Origin: Actinomycetospora straminea
GTDB taxonomy: Bacteria; Actinomycetota; Actinomycetes; Mycobacteriales; Pseudonocardiaceae
Assembly (NCBI RefSeq): GCF_028737255.1
Contig: NZ_JAQZAN010000013.1
Span: 62,001-126,000 of the forward strand
Length of the DNA stretch: 64,000 nucleotides
Direction of reading: 5' to 3'
Below the pieces are notes generated by a model. That model made no database searches and was not told the DNA's origin. It was given only the letters and a program-made list of their open reading frames with translations. Numbering within the stretch: position 1 is the first letter of the stretch; each line of letters starts with the position of its first letter. Below are positions 32,820 to 39,686 of this stretch, piece by piece. The position numbers and the translations under genes were made by a program.

Positions 32820-33461
32820 TCAGTCGTCGTCGTCATCGTCCCGGTCGCGCAGGCCGCCCTGGGCCGCCTCGGCCGGCGTCACGACCTCCACCGAGCCGAA
32901 CGCGCCGTCGGCGACGACGAGGACCTCGGGCAGCGTCATCCCGTTCGGCGGCGTCTGGCAGGCCGCCGCGCAGCGGGTGCTCCCGAAGATCATCGCCCCG
33001 CTGGTGCGCGCGACGGTGCCCGGCGGCACGACGACCTCGGTCCGCCCGAACAGGGTCGCGACCTCCACCTCCCCCTGGCCCTGCGCGACCGACACGGTGC
33101 GGTTGCCGAAGACCGCGGCGCCGTCGTCGGCGGTGACGAGGTTGCCGCCGACGAACAGCGCGACGCCGGCCAGCACGATCGGCACGATCGCCCTGCCCAC
33201 GCGCTGGTGGACGGGCGTGTGCGCCACCGGGGCCGGGCGGTCCTCCGTCGTCGCCGGCGTCCCCGCCGACCCCGTGCCCGGCGGCAGGTCGGCGACCAGG
33301 ACGTCGAGCTCGCGCTGCGTGCGCGCCGCCCAGCACTGCCGGGTGCGCTCGTCGTACTCCACGAGCGTGAGCACCCCGTCGTCGAGGGCGATCCGCAGCC
33401 GGTCGTCGGTGGCGCGTCGCTCGCGGTCGCCGATCCGCATCTCCGGGGGCTCGGCGCTCAT
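32820..33461 (-). CDS. DUF1707 domain membrane protein with LiaF-like C-terminal half
   Basis: A 213-residue protein. Residues about 8-55 are a DUF1707 domain (MRIGDRERRATDDRLRIALD, EYDERTRQCWAARTQRELDV). One membrane helix lies at about 100-118, and the rest resembles the cell-wall-active antibiotic response (LiaF/DUF4097-type) beta repeats (VFGNRTVSVAQGQGEVEVAT, LFGRTEVVVPPGTVA). It ends in a run of acidic residues DRDDDDDD. ATG at 33461. Likely envelope-associated; function unknown. Confidence 0.83.
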   Translation of the reverse strand: MSAEPPEMRIGDRERRATDDRLRIALDDGVLTLVEYDERTRQCWAARTQRELDVLVADLPPGTGSAGTPATTEDRPAPVAHTPVHQRVGRAIVPIVLAGVALFVGGNLVTADDGAAVFGNRTVSVAQGQGEVEVATLFGRTEVVVPPGTVARTSGAMIFGSTRCAAACQTPPNGMTLPEVLVVADGAFGSVEVVTPAEAAQGGLRDRDDDDDD

Positions 33462-33498
33462 GGCCCCATCCTGCCCCCGCCGACGGTGCGGCGAGGGT

Positions 33499-34734
33499 TC
33501 ACCCACCGTGCCGTCGTGCGGTGAGCAGCGCCCGGTCGTCGGGGTCGTCGGTGCGGGCGAGCGCCGCGTCGAGGGCGGCGCGTGCCTCGTCGTCGCGGCC
33601 CAGGCGGCGCAGCAGGTCGGCGCGCACGGCGTGCAGCAGGTGGTAGCGGTCGAGGCGTTCGGCGAGCTGGTCGACGATCGCCAGCGCCGCGCCCGGCCCC
33701 GCGGTCTCGGCGACGGCGACGGCGCGGTTGAGGGCGACGGTCGGGCTCGGTGCGAGGGCGAGCAGCTGGTCGTGGAGCGCGACGATCTGGGTCCAGTCGG
33801 TCGCGGCGGTGTCGGGCGCCGAGGCGTGCACGGCGTTGATCGCGGCCTGGAGCTGGTAGGGCCCGGGCCGGTTCCGGCGCAGGCACCGGCGGACCAGGTC
33901 GAGCCCCTCGGCGACGAGGTCGGCGTCCCAGCGCGTCCGGTCCTGGTCGGCGAGCAGCACCCGCGACCCGTCCGCGGCCCGGCGCGCGGGGCGGCGCGCC
34001 TCGGTGAGCAGCATGAGCGCGAGCAGGCCCAGCACCTCGGGCTCGTCGGGCATCAAGTCGGCGAGCAGCCGTCCCAGCCGGATCGCCTCGGCGGCGAGGT
34101 CCTCGCGCGTCGCGGTGGCGTGCCCCTCGGTGAAGACGAGGTAGACGACGGCGAGGACGCCCGGCAGGCGGTCGGGCAGGTCGGCGTCGTGCGGCACCCG
34201 GTAGGGGATCCGCGCGGCCCGGATCTTGTTCTTCGCGCGCACGATGCGCTGGGCCATCGTGGACTCGGGGACGAGGAACGCGCGGGCGATCTCCGGGGTC
34301 TCCAGGCCGCCGAGCAGCCGCAGCGTCAGCGCGACCCGCGCCGGCAGGGCCAGCGCGGGGTGGCAGCAGGTGAAGACGAGGCGGAGGCGGTCGTCGTGCA
34401 CCGGTCCCTCCTCCTCGCGGTCACGGGTGTCGTCGGGGTCGTCCTCGTCCGGCGGGGGCTCCTCACGGGCCGCCCGGGCCTCCTTGTCGCGGCCGACCGC
34501 GTCGCGGCGCAGGCGGTCGAGCGCGCGGCGCCGTGCGGTGGTGACGAGCCAGCCGCCGGGGTTGGGCGGGATGCCGTCGGCCGGCCAGCGGGTCAGCGCC
34601 ACGGTGAGCGCGTCCTGCACCGCGTCCTCGGCGAGGTCGATGTCGCCGAGGACGCGGGTCAGCGTCGCCACGCAGCGCCCGTACTCCTCGGCGACGATGC
34701 GGGTGATCGCCGCCGAGGAGGGGCCGTCGGTCAC
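33499..34734 (-). CDS. ECF42-group RNA polymerase sigma factor (third copy)
   Basis: A 411-residue sigma factor. Region 2 lies at about residues 10-75 (AEDAVQDALTVALTRWPADG, then GGWLVTTARRRALDRLRR). An acidic linker (PPPDEDDPDDTRDREEEG) precedes region 4 at about 115-175 (FTCCHPAL, RIVRAKNKI). The ECF42 C-terminal extension follows (FTEGHATATREDLAAEAIRL, GPYQLQAAINAVH). It is most like the module 1 copy. GTG at 34734 overlaps the DGPF stop (GTGA), so translation is coupled. Confidence 0.93.
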   Translation of the reverse strand: MTDGPSSAAITRIVAEEYGRCVATLTRVLGDIDLAEDAVQDALTVALTRWPADGIPPNPGGWLVTTARRRALDRLRRDAVGRDKEARAAREEPPPDEDDPDDTRDREEEGPVHDDRLRLVFTCCHPALALPARVALTLRLLGGLETPEIARAFLVPESTMAQRIVRAKNKIRAARIPYRVPHDADLPDRLPGVLAVVYLVFTEGHATATREDLAAEAIRLGRLLADLMPDEPEVLGLLALMLLTEARRPARRAADGSRVLLADQDRTRWDADLVAEGLDLVRRCLRRNRPGPYQLQAAINAVHASAPDTAATDWTQIVALHDQLLALAPSPTVALNRAVAVAETAGPGAALAIVDQLAERLDRYHLLHAVRADLLRRLGRDDEARAALDAALARTDDPDDRALLTARRHGG

Positions 34735-35081
34735 GGTGCCCAGTGGAAGGGCCGCACCTCGATGGCCAGGCCGACCGCCTCGGTGGAGCGCCGGCCCCAG
34801 TGCAGGGCGGCGTCGAGGTCCGGGGCGTCGATGATCGTCAGGCCGCCGACGTACTCCTTGAGCTCGACGAACGGGCCGTCGGTGACGAGCACGTCGTCGC
34901 CGCTGCGGGACAGGACCGTCGCGGTGTCGGGCGCCTCGAGGCCACCGGAGAAGACCCAGACGCCGGCCTCCTGCATGTCCTGCTGGAGCTGGGCGACGCG
35001 GCCCATGATCTCCTGCATCTCGGTGTCCGACGGCGGCTCGCCCTCGGCGGGCGTGATGACGCTGAGCAGGTAGTGGGCCAC
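34731..35081 (-). CDS. DGPF/YCII-domain protein of ECF42 module 3
   Basis: A 116-residue YCII-related protein with VLVTDGPFVELKEYVGGLTI at about residues 64-83 and a C-terminal EVRPFHW. GTG at 35081 follows GGAGGACCC. Its last bases overlap the sigma factor start. The leader upstream holds a strong hairpin (35101-35121) and a TGTCGA element about 70 bp from the start. Confidence 0.9.
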   Translation of the reverse strand: MAHYLLSVITPAEGEPPSDTEMQEIMGRVAQLQQDMQEAGVWVFSGGLEAPDTATVLSRSGDDVLVTDGPFVELKEYVGGLTIIDAPDLDAALHWGRRSTEAVGLAIEVRPFHWAP

Positions 35082-35100
35082 GGGTCCTCCTCGGTTCGCT

Positions 35101-35121
35101 GCGCGGGCACCGTGCCCGCGC
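35101..35121 (-). promoter_or_regulatory. Leader hairpin upstream of DGPF gene 3
   Basis: Perfect inverted repeat GCGCGGGCAC-C-GTGCCCGCGC, 20 bp before the GTG start, between the putative promoter and the ribosome site. The one-base loop suggests a DNA site or a cruciform as much as an RNA hairpin. Confidence 0.5.
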
Positions 35122-35128
35122 ACCCCTC

Positions 35129-35155
35129 CACGAACGGCCGCGGACCCGATCGACA
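35129..35155 (-). promoter_or_regulatory. Candidate ECF42-type promoter (module 3)
   Basis: On the minus strand TGTCGA (35155-35150), 17 bp, then CGTG from 35132. The last base departs from CG(A/T)C. It sits about 70 bp before the DGPF start, the same distance as in modules 1 and 2. Confidence 0.45.
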
Positions 35156-35298
35156 GGTCCGGCCGGAGATTCTTCCCGCGCCGCCGTCGCGGTGCGGTGA
35201 CGGCGTCAGGTCGATCGTGCGCAATTCCTTGCGGCGGGCGTCGAGGGTGCGGAACCGTGTGTGACCTGCCCGACACCCCGGCAAGGAGGCCGTTCACC

Positions 35299-36294
35299 AT
35301 GAAGCTCGCTCTCTACCTGCCGAACTTCCGCACCGAGGTCACGATCAAGGAGCTCGAGGACCTCACGGACCTCGCCGAGGAGCTCGACTTCGACTCGGTG
35401 TGGACGCTCGACCGGATCGTGGTCCCGGAGGCGTCGGACCGTGAGGAGCTCCAGTACACGTTCGGCATGATGGACGGGCTGCCGCACGCCCTGCCCGTGC
35501 AGGCGCGCGGCCAGTGGTTCCAGGGCTACCCGCTGCTCCCGTGGCTCGCCGCGCGCACGTCGAAGGTCCGCATCGGCCAGAGCATCATCGACACGCCGTT
35601 CCGCGCGCCCGGCGTGCTCGCCGCGGAGCTCGCCACCATCGACCACCTCTCCGGCGGCCGCCTCAACGTCGGCCTCGGCGCGGGGTGGATGCCCGAGGAG
35701 TTCGCCGCCGCGAGCGCCGCGCACATCTTCCCGAAGCGGCACAAGCACGTCCGCGAGACGATCGAGGTCCTCCAGGGCGTCTGGGGCAACGACCTGTTCG
35801 AGTACCACGGCGAGTTCGCCGACTTCGAGCGCTGCGGCTTCGGCGCCAAGCCGCTCCAGCAGCCGCGGCCGCCGATCTTCATGAGCGGCCTCAAGGACCC
35901 GCTGCGCTCGGCGAAGCGCATCACCAAGTACGACCTCGACGGCTGGATCGGCATCCAGGACTCGCCGGAGGGCCTCGCGAAGTGGCTCACCGCGATCGAC
36001 CAGCAGTTCGAGGAGATCGGCAGCCCGAAGCGGTCGAAGGACCTCGAGATCTGCAGCATGATCTGGACGGTCATCACCGAGGAGGAGACCGACCAGAGCA
36101 CCGCCGGCGGTGTCGCGTCGAACCTCCTGGTCGGCACCGAGAAGCAGCTCACCGACCGGCTCAAGGCCTACAAGGACGCCGGGCTGACGATGCCGCTCAT
36201 CTGGCCGCCGTTCACCGACGTGCCCGTGTCGAAGACGCTCGACGACCTCAAGCGGATCAAGAACGACATCCTGCCGAAGGTCGAGCCGGCGTAG
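35299..36294 (+). CDS. LLM-class F420-dependent oxidoreductase
   Basis: A 331-residue luciferase-like TIM-barrel protein. Segments MKLALYLPNFRTEVTIKELE, FDSVWTLDRIVVPE, VRIGQSIIDTPFRAPGVLAA and GGRLNVGLGAGWMPEEFAAA (about residues 120-140) fit the F420-using branch. It should carry out hydride transfer from F420H2 (or FMNH2) in the cytoplasm; the substrate is unknown. ATG at 35299 has an AAGGAGGCCG ribosome site. Its 3' end overlaps the opposing TetR gene by 38 bp. Confidence 0.88.
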   Translation: MKLALYLPNFRTEVTIKELEDLTDLAEELDFDSVWTLDRIVVPEASDREELQYTFGMMDGLPHALPVQARGQWFQGYPLLPWLAARTSKVRIGQSIIDTPFRAPGVLAAELATIDHLSGGRLNVGLGAGWMPEEFAAASAAHIFPKRHKHVRETIEVLQGVWGNDLFEYHGEFADFERCGFGAKPLQQPRPPIFMSGLKDPLRSAKRITKYDLDGWIGIQDSPEGLAKWLTAIDQQFEEIGSPKRSKDLEICSMIWTVITEEETDQSTAGGVASNLLVGTEKQLTDRLKAYKDAGLTMPLIWPPFTDVPVSKTLDDLKRIKNDILPKVEPA

Positions 36295-36883
36295 CGGGGT
36301 CGCGCGCCAGGCCGTGCAGCAGCAGCGTCGCCAGGGCCTCGTAGGCCTCGGCGTCGGCGAGCCCGGTGGCGCCGGCGATGCGGCGCTGCTGGATCGCCAC
36401 CATCGTCGCGGTCACCATCTCGGCGGCGAAGGACACCGGCACGTCGCGGAAGTCGCCGGCCGCGACGCCCTCGCCGATGAGCTCGCCGACCCGACGGGCG
36501 GCCGCCGCGGTGTTGCGCGCGTAGACCTCGGCGGCGGGCGGGAAGGCGGCCATGTCGTCGACGAAGCGCGCCGAGGCGGGCGCGAGCTCGGCGGCGACGG
36601 CGCGCAGGTAGGCCGCCACGCGGTCGGCGGGCGTGGCGCAGGCGGCGACGGCGGCCTCGACGCGCTCGGTGGCGCGCGCGAAGAAGCGCACGACGGCCGC
36701 GCGCACGAGCTGCTCCTTCGATCCGGCGAGGGTGTACAGCGTGCGCTTCGAGCAGCGCAGGCGGGCGGCGACGTCGTCGAGCGTGAGGTGCGCGAAGCCC
36801 TCGGTGAGCAGCAGTTCGACCAGCGCGTCGAAGAGCTCCGAGTGGCGCGCGGCACCGCGGCGCACGGGGGTCGGAGCGGCCAT
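36257..36883 (-). CDS. TetR-family transcriptional regulator
   Basis: A 208-residue TetR protein. The HTH is at about residues 15-60 (LFDALVELLLTEGFAHLTLD, RCSKRTLYTLAGSKEQLVRA). The C-terminal domain is all helical. It is divergent from an acyl-CoA dehydrogenase gene, with paired inverted repeats between them, so it likely controls that gene and itself. ATG at 36883. Confidence 0.87.
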   Translation of the reverse strand: MAAPTPVRRGAARHSELFDALVELLLTEGFAHLTLDDVAARLRCSKRTLYTLAGSKEQLVRAAVVRFFARATERVEAAVAACATPADRVAAYLRAVAAELAPASARFVDDMAAFPPAAEVYARNTAAAARRVGELIGEGVAAGDFRDVPVSFAAEMVTATMVAIQQRRIAGATGLADAEAYEALATLLLHGLARDPATPARPSAGCRS

Positions 36884-36886
36884 GGC

Positions 36887-36941
36887 CCTATCCTAGCGCT
36901 CCTCTCAGCGGTACTCTAGGACCGTCGTCAGTACCGATAGG
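36887..36941. promoter_or_regulatory. Nested inverted repeats in tetR/acyl-CoA dehydrogenase promoter
   Basis: CCTATC (36887-36892) faces GATAGG (36936-36941), and inside this GGTACT (36910-36915) faces AGTACC (36930-36935). All lie in the 70-bp divergent gap. The inner pair is the better operator candidate. Confidence 0.45.
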
Positions 36942-36953
36942 AGCGTGTGACCG

Positions 36954-38099
36954 ATGGCCGTCGACCGGTTGCTGCCAACCCAGGAGGCCGAGGACCTGCT
37001 GGAGCTGACCCGGGACATCGCCGACAAGGAGCTCGCGACCCGGGTCGAGGAGCACGAGCGGGCGGAGACCTATCCCGAGGGCCTGTTCGCGACCCTCGGC
37101 GAGGCCGGGCTGCTCGGCCTGCCCTACCCCGAGGAGGTCGGCGGGGGCGGGCAGCCGTACGAGGTCTACCTGCAGGTGCTCGAGGAGCTCGCGGCCCGGT
37201 GGGCGGCGGTCGCCGTCGCGACGAGCGTGCACTCGCTGTCGTGCTTCCCGCTGTTCACGTTCGGCACCGACGAGCAGAAGCAGTGGCTGCCCGCGATGCT
37301 CGGCGGCGCGCAGATCGGCGGCTACTCGCTCTCGGAGCCGCAGGCCGGGTCCGACGCCGCGGCGTTGCGGTGCAGGGCGGAGAAGGTCGACGGTGAGCCC
37401 GGTGGCTACCGCATCACCGGCACCAAGGCGTGGATCACCCACGGCGGCCGGGCCGACTTCTACGCCCTGTTCGCCCGCACCGGCGAGGGCAGCCGCGGGG
37501 TGTCGTGCTTCCTCGCGCCCGGGCAGGCCGAGGGCCTGACCTGGGGGAGGCCCGAGGAGAAGATGGGGCTGCACGCGGTCCCGACGACGACGGCGAACTG
37601 GGACGGCGCGGTCCTCGACGCCGACCGCCTGATCGGCCGGGAGGGCCAGGGCCTCGAGATCGCGTTCTCCGCGCTCGACTCCGGGCGCCTCGGGATCGCG
37701 GCCTGCGCGGTCGGGCTGGCGCAGGGCGCGCTGGACGCCGCGGTCGCCTACGCGAACGAGCGGACGACGTTCGGCAAGAAGATCGTCGACCACCAGGGCC
37801 TGGGCTTCGTGCTCGCCGACATGGCCGCCGCCGTCGACTCCGCGCGCGCCACCTACCTCGACGCCGCGCGCCGGCGCGACCTCGGTCGGCCCTACTCGCG
37901 GCAGGCGAGCGCGGCCAAGCTCGTCGCCACCGACAACGCCATGCGCGTCACCACCGACGCCGTGCAGGTGTTCGGCGGCTACGGCTACACCCGCGACTTC
38001 CCGGTGGAGCGCTACATGCGCGAGGCCAAGATCATGCAGATCTTCGAGGGCACCAACCAGATCCAGCGCCTGGTCATCAGCCGCGGCTTCGCCCGGTAG
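36954..38099 (+). CDS. Acyl-CoA dehydrogenase
   Basis: A 381-residue FAD-dependent acyl-CoA dehydrogenase of standard length. Signature elements: SLSEPQAGSDAAALRCRAEK near residues 122-141 (FAD and substrate contact), TKAWITHGGRADFY near 155-168, and the catalytic base region IFEGTNQIQRLVISR at the C-terminus, with Glu in FEGTNQ. It introduces an alpha-beta double bond into acyl-CoA and passes electrons to ETF. ATG at 36954. An imperfect hairpin follows the stop. Confidence 0.94.
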   Translation: MAVDRLLPTQEAEDLLELTRDIADKELATRVEEHERAETYPEGLFATLGEAGLLGLPYPEEVGGGGQPYEVYLQVLEELAARWAAVAVATSVHSLSCFPLFTFGTDEQKQWLPAMLGGAQIGGYSLSEPQAGSDAAALRCRAEKVDGEPGGYRITGTKAWITHGGRADFYALFARTGEGSRGVSCFLAPGQAEGLTWGRPEEKMGLHAVPTTTANWDGAVLDADRLIGREGQGLEIAFSALDSGRLGIAACAVGLAQGALDAAVAYANERTTFGKKIVDHQGLGFVLADMAAAVDSARATYLDAARRRDLGRPYSRQASAAKLVATDNAMRVTTDAVQVFGGYGYTRDFPVERYMREAKIMQIFEGTNQIQRLVISRGFAR

Positions 38100-38118
38100 G
38101 GCGAACCCGACCACAGGA

Positions 38119-38181
38119 GCGCGCCGGAGATCGGTAGGCAGCGCGACGAAGGAGCGCTGGCTGCCGCATCTCCTTGGCGCG
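38119..38181. terminator. Imperfect bidirectional hairpin between convergent genes
   Basis: Left arm 38119-38144 (GCGCGCCGGAGAT, then GGCAGCGC) pairs with right arm 38154-38181 (GCGCTGGCTGCC, then ATCTCCTTGGCGCG), with three small bulges. It lies between the convergent acyl-CoA dehydrogenase gene and the next minus-strand gene. Confidence 0.55.
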
Positions 38182-38186
38182 AGCAG

Positions 38187-38501
38187 CTAGCCACCCCAGG
38201 TGACCTGGCGCAGGCCGTGGCGGTCGGGCGGGCCGGGCTGGGCGGCGCCGTCGGGGGAGACCGGCGAGCCGTGGGACGTGCCGGCCTCGCGCGCCGCCGA
38301 CTGGTCGCCGCTGGACGGCTCGGCGCCGGCGTCGAGCTCGGCGAGGCGGGTGCGCAGCACCTCGATCACCGGCATGCGCGACGAGTGCTCGCGCTCGTGG
38401 TCGAGCAGTCCCGCCACCTCGTCGCGCTCGAGCGAGCGGATGCGGTGCTTGACCGTCTCGACCGTGGCGTGGTCGAAGTCGGGGAACGGGGTGTCGGCCA
38501 C
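38187..38501 (-). CDS. Hypothetical protein with conserved actinobacterial N-terminal helix pair
   Basis: A 104-residue soluble protein. Residues 1-58 (FPDFDHATVETVKHRIRSLE, LLDHEREHSSRMPVIEVLRT) follow the pattern P-x-x-DYD-x-L/V-T...R-L-x-x-L...YE-x-x-H-x-x-R seen in many actinobacterial proteins of unknown role (DUF8129-like). The tail is a disordered Ser/Gly/Pro-rich stretch. ATG at 38501 follows GAGGTCCCC. Function unknown. Confidence 0.7.
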   Translation of the reverse strand: MADTPFPDFDHATVETVKHRIRSLERDEVAGLLDHEREHSSRMPVIEVLRTRLAELDAGAEPSSGDQSAAREAGTSHGSPVSPDGAAQPGPPDRHGLRQVTWGG

Positions 38502-38540
38502 GGGGACCTCCTCGGGGCGGGTGGGCCGGAGGCCTACCCG

Positions 38541-39179
38541 TCAGGAGCGGGTCGCACCCTCCTCCGGTGCGGTGAGCAGCCCGATCACCCGCTTCTTGAC
38601 GAGGAACCCGACGACCAGGCCCACGACCAGCGCGACCGCCAGCCCCGCCCAGGAGAAGCGCCTGAGCCAGGTCTCGGCCGCGACGCCGAGCGCGTAGACC
38701 AGGGCCGTGGTGCCGAACGTCCAGAGCACCCCGCCGATCACGTTGGCCGGCATGAACTTCCGGTAGGGCATCCGCAGCGCGCCGGCCAGCGGGCCGGCGA
38801 GGATGCGGAGGATCGCGACGAAGCGCCCGACGATCACCGTCAGCACGCCCCAGCGGTCGAACGCCCGCTCGGCGAGCGCCACGTGCGCCGGGCCGAAGTG
38901 CTTCGGGAACCGCCGTCCCGCCGCCTCGAGCAGCCCGATCCCGTAGCGCCGGCCCACGGCGAAGCCGATCGAGTCGCCGACGACCGCGCCGATCAGCGCG
39001 CACACCGCCACCCACACCGCCGACACCGCGAGCTCCGGGCGCGTCGCCATCAGCGTCGCGCTCACGAGCACGATCTCGCCGGGCAGGGGGATGCCGAAGC
39101 TCTCGATCCCGACCACGCCGAGGACGGTGAGGTACACCGCCAGCGGCGGGATCGTCGTCAACCAGTGCCCGATGCCCAC
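38541..39179 (-). CDS. DedA/SNARE-associated family membrane protein
   Basis: A 212-residue DedA family protein with about five hydrophobic segments. Conserved parts are LGVVGIESFGIPLPGEIVLV near residues 20-40, GDSIGFAVGRRYG near 70-82 and FDRWGVLTVIVGRFVAILRI near 107-127, whose Glu/Arg residues are needed in DedA proteins for undecaprenyl-phosphate or lipid flipping. ATG at 39179. It stands alone between a hypothetical gene and the paa genes. Confidence 0.9.
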   Translation of the reverse strand: MGIGHWLTTIPPLAVYLTVLGVVGIESFGIPLPGEIVLVSATLMATRPELAVSAVWVAVCALIGAVVGDSIGFAVGRRYGIGLLEAAGRRFPKHFGPAHVALAERAFDRWGVLTVIVGRFVAILRILAGPLAGALRMPYRKFMPANVIGGVLWTFGTTALVYALGVAAETWLRRFSWAGLAVALVVGLVVGFLVKKRVIGLLTAPEEGATRS

Positions 39180-39278
39180 ACGCCCGATGATGACCCACCG
39201 TGGCGCCTGAGCACACCACTGCGTCAGAAGGACGACCAGAAATCGGGCCCCTGGTGACAGGTGGTGACGACTCGGGCG

Positions 39279-39686
39279 CTAGCTGCGCCGCAACGTCCGG
39301 CTCCGGCCGCGGAACTCGGCGATGACCTGCCCGTCGCGGGGACGCGTGACCGTCACGTCGTAGACGCCGCTGCGCCCGAACGCGACCCGCTCGGTCGCCA
39401 CGGCCTCGAGGACGTCGCCGGTCATCGCCGACGCCACGAAGACGATGTCGGCGGCGGCCGCGACCGTCACCGGACCCGGTGAGTTGCAGGCGCACGCGAA
39501 CGCGGAGTCGGCGAGCAGGAACAGGTAGCCGCCGTGGCACATGCCGTGGCCGTTGACCATCTCGTCGGTCACCGGCATCGACAGGCGCGCCCGCCCGTCG
39601 GCCGCCTCGTGCAGCTCCATCCCGAGCTTGCGCGAGGCGCCGTCGTCGTCCCACATGCGCCGCACGGACGCCGCGATCTCAGGCAT
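39279..39686 (-). CDS. paaI: PaaI hotdog-fold thioesterase
   Basis: A 135-residue hotdog thioesterase that removes CoA from dead-end phenylacetyl or hydroxyphenylacetyl-CoA and ring-opened by-products. The active-site loop MVNGHGMCHGGYLFLLADSA lies at about residues 43-62, followed by FACACNSPG. It is the last gene of the paa run, and its ATG overlaps the 3' end of paaZ by 8 bp. Confidence 0.92.
   Translation of the reverse strand: MPEIAASVRRMWDDDGASRKLGMELHEAADGRARLSMPVTDEMVNGHGMCHGGYLFLLADSAFACACNSPGPVTVAAAADIVFVASAMTGDVLEAVATERVAFGRSGVYDVTVTRPRDGQVIAEFRGRSRTLRRS

Noticed and set aside
32509-35073. Plus-strand frame of about 850 codons
   Set aside because: It is antisense to the acidic-repeat, DUF1707, ECF42 and DGPF genes, which have clear domains and starts.
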